Shown in pieces: positions 13,577 through 14,719 of a DNA stretch of 14,719 nt. Below the pieces are notes generated by a model. That model made no database searches. It had not been told where the DNA came from and saw only the letters and a program-made list of their open reading frames with translations. Made by a program: the position numbers and the translations under genes. The DNA comes from Chersky-806 sp036502405. Its GTDB lineage: Bacteria; Actinomycetota; Acidimicrobiia; IMCC26256; JAENVU01. How positions within the stretch are numbered: position 1 is the first letter of the stretch; each line of letters opens with the position of its first letter. Location: assembly GCA_036502405.1 (NCBI GenBank), contig DASXYP010000121.1, positions 1 to 14,719 on the forward strand, read 5' to 3'.

Positions 13577-14313
13577 CAGGAGCTCGATCCGGAGCTGGAG
13601 GCGGGCGGCGTCGTCGGGGTCGTGCTGCCCGGGGTCGTGGTCGGGGTCGTGGCACCGGGCGTCGTCGGCGTCGCGGCGCCGGGAGTCGCGCCCGCGGTCG
13701 CCGACGGCGGCGCGCTGGTGAACATCCGTCCGGACAACGTCACGCTCAGGTCGGGCGCGCCACCGGACGTGTCGCTGCTGCTCGCGCTGGTTGCTCCGGT
13801 CGAGCCGCTGCTCCCGGTCGCGCCGGTGCCTGCGGCACCGCCCGCGGTGATGTTGATCGTGTCGACGAGCACGAGGCGCTCCATCCCCTCGAGCCGGTTG
13901 AGGTAGTCGAGCACCTCGAAGAACCCGCCGTCGACCTGCATGGAGAGCGCGACCACGGTCGGCGGCCCGCCCGCGGCGTTGGCCGCGGGCGGCGTCGGGG
14001 AGATCGAGAGCCAGTCGATCCCGGCCGCGGTGGCGATGTCGTTGGCCTGCAGGATGAACGACGCGAGGTCCGGCGTGGGCGGCACCGCGGCGCGCAGCGT
14101 CCGGAGGGTCGCCTGCTGCTGCGCGGCGTTGCTGCTGAGCTCCTTGAGCCGGCGGACCGCGTCCTCGAGCTGCTGGCGCTGGCTCTGGGCCTGCGCGACC
14201 TGGCTCCGGGTGTCGTCGAGGTCGCTCGACGTCGGCGCGAACAGCACGAAGTACCAGAGCAGCACGAGCACCACCCCGCCCGCGATGAGCCCGACCAGCA
14301 GCCCCCGCTTCAC
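13576..14313 (-). CDS. pilO: PilO-like type IV pilus alignment protein
   Basis: An inner-membrane pilus assembly protein that pairs with PilN. It has 245 residues: membrane helix (5-26), coiled coil (30-72, SQVAQAQSQRQQLEDAVRRLKEL), then a PilO ferredoxin-like domain (about 80-200) with PDLASFILQANDIATAAGI, LSMQVDGGFFEVLDYLNRLEGMERLVLVDTINI. That domain is interrupted by a Gly/Ser/Thr-rich insert (157-185). A Thr/Pro/Ser-only tail (199-245) follows, unlike usual PilO. GTG 14313 overlaps the pilN stop as GTGA. By topology the tail lies outside the membrane. Confidence 0.88.
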   Translation of the reverse strand: MKRGLLVGLIAGGVVLVLLWYFVLFAPTSSDLDDTRSQVAQAQSQRQQLEDAVRRLKELSSNAAQQQATLRTLRAAVPPTPDLASFILQANDIATAAGIDWLSISPTPPAANAAGGPPTVVALSMQVDGGFFEVLDYLNRLEGMERLVLVDTINITAGGAAGTGATGSSGSTGATSASSSDTSGGAPDLSVTLSGRMFTSAPPSATAGATPGAATPTTPGATTPTTTPGSTTPTTPPASSSGSSS

Positions 14314-14719
14314 TTCTCGCTCCGCTTGAGCTTGTCGAGGCGATCCGAGCGCGCCGCGGGGGTGATCGTCGCGGTGGACGAGAAGTTCACGAAGCTCCGG
14401 CCACTGTCGGTCGCGGTCTCGCTCCCCCGGCTCGCGTTCGGGACCCAGAGGTTGCTGAACGACGGGATCTGGGTGCCGATGCGTTGGATCCAGGCCGCGA
14501 CCGAGCGGAAGTCGAGGCCGACCACCGTGAACGTGGCCGTCCCCGCGATCGTCGTCGGCGGCGCGACGGGGGCCGCGGGCGTCGTCGGCGTGGTGCTCCC
14601 GCCGGCGGCGGCCGTGGTCGTCGTCGTCTCGGTGCTCGCGGCCGTCGTGGGGGTCGTCGGCGCGGTCGGCGTGGGCGTCGACGCGCCGGCGCCGTTCGGC
14701 CCCGCACCGTTCGACGTCG
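14310..14719 (-). CDS. pilN: PilN-like pilus protein, C-terminal part
   Basis: The frame is open to the window edge, giving about 135 residues. The first 55 or so are a Thr/Pro/Ala low-complexity stretch; the rest, starting at IAGTATFTVVGLDFRSVAAWIQRIG, then FSNLWVPNAS and VNFSSTATITP, matches the end of the PilN periplasmic domain. The N-terminal membrane helix must lie outside the window. The assignment rests on this C-terminal pattern and on pilO being next by a GTGA overlap. A shorter start at 14525 is only an internal GTG. Confidence 0.72.
   Translation of the reverse strand, partial: TSNGAGPNGAGASTPTPTAPTTPTTAASTETTTTTAAAGGSTTPTTPAAPVAPPTTIAGTATFTVVGLDFRSVAAWIQRIGTQIPSFSNLWVPNASRGSETATDSGRSFVNFSSTATITPAARSDRLDKLKRSEK

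Overview
The window is a GC-rich (roughly 70%) stretch of bacterial chromosome in which every gene I can support lies on the minus strand. Gene content and order fit an actinomycetote. The run aroC-aroK-aroB-aroQ-pepQ-efp-nusB leading into pyrR-pyrB-pyrC is the classic actinobacterial arrangement. Type IV pilus genes (pilN, pilO, PilP-like) directly upstream of aroC, together with ClpS, DUF2017 and a DUF222-HNH protein, suggest Acidimicrobiia or a related deep lineage; that placement is inference. Start codons are strongly non-ATG (about ten of seventeen visible starts are GTG or TTG), and many neighbours overlap by GTGA.

In transcription order (right to left): 14719-12971 holds the end of a pilus alignment-complex operon (PilN partial, PilO, PilP-like). 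A 12787-12970 gap carries two tandem 61-bp repeats. 12786-9571 is the shikimate block aroC, aroK, aroB, aroQ. 9545-7291 holds an aminopeptidase P-type peptidase, elongation factor P and NusB; the efp-nusB junction is embedded in a 177-bp imperfect palindrome. 7259-2767 is an accessory-looking block: ClpS, a 339-bp non-coding gap, a DUF222-HNH endonuclease gene, a secreted lipoprotein, DUF2017 and a PPOX-fold flavoprotein. 2731-1 is the pyrimidine operon pyrR-pyrB-pyrC (pyrC cut by the window edge).

Functionally, the aro genes make chorismate, efp and nusB serve translation and transcription, and the pyr genes start de novo UMP synthesis. ClpS and DUF2017 genes are normally neighbours in actinobacteria; here the HNH and lipoprotein genes lie between them.

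The strongest non-coding signals are: (1) a PyrR-binding-loop RNA (loop core UCCUGUGAGG) just before pyrR, with a 9-bp terminator-like hairpin inside the annotated pyrR 5' end and a possible antiterminator pairing between them; (2) the 177-bp foldback element at efp/nusB, which folds better as plus-strand RNA; (3) the 61-bp tandem repeats, each with a perfect 14-nt palindrome. The clearest protein oddity is a dihydroorotase whose metal-binding HxH motif reads QxH.
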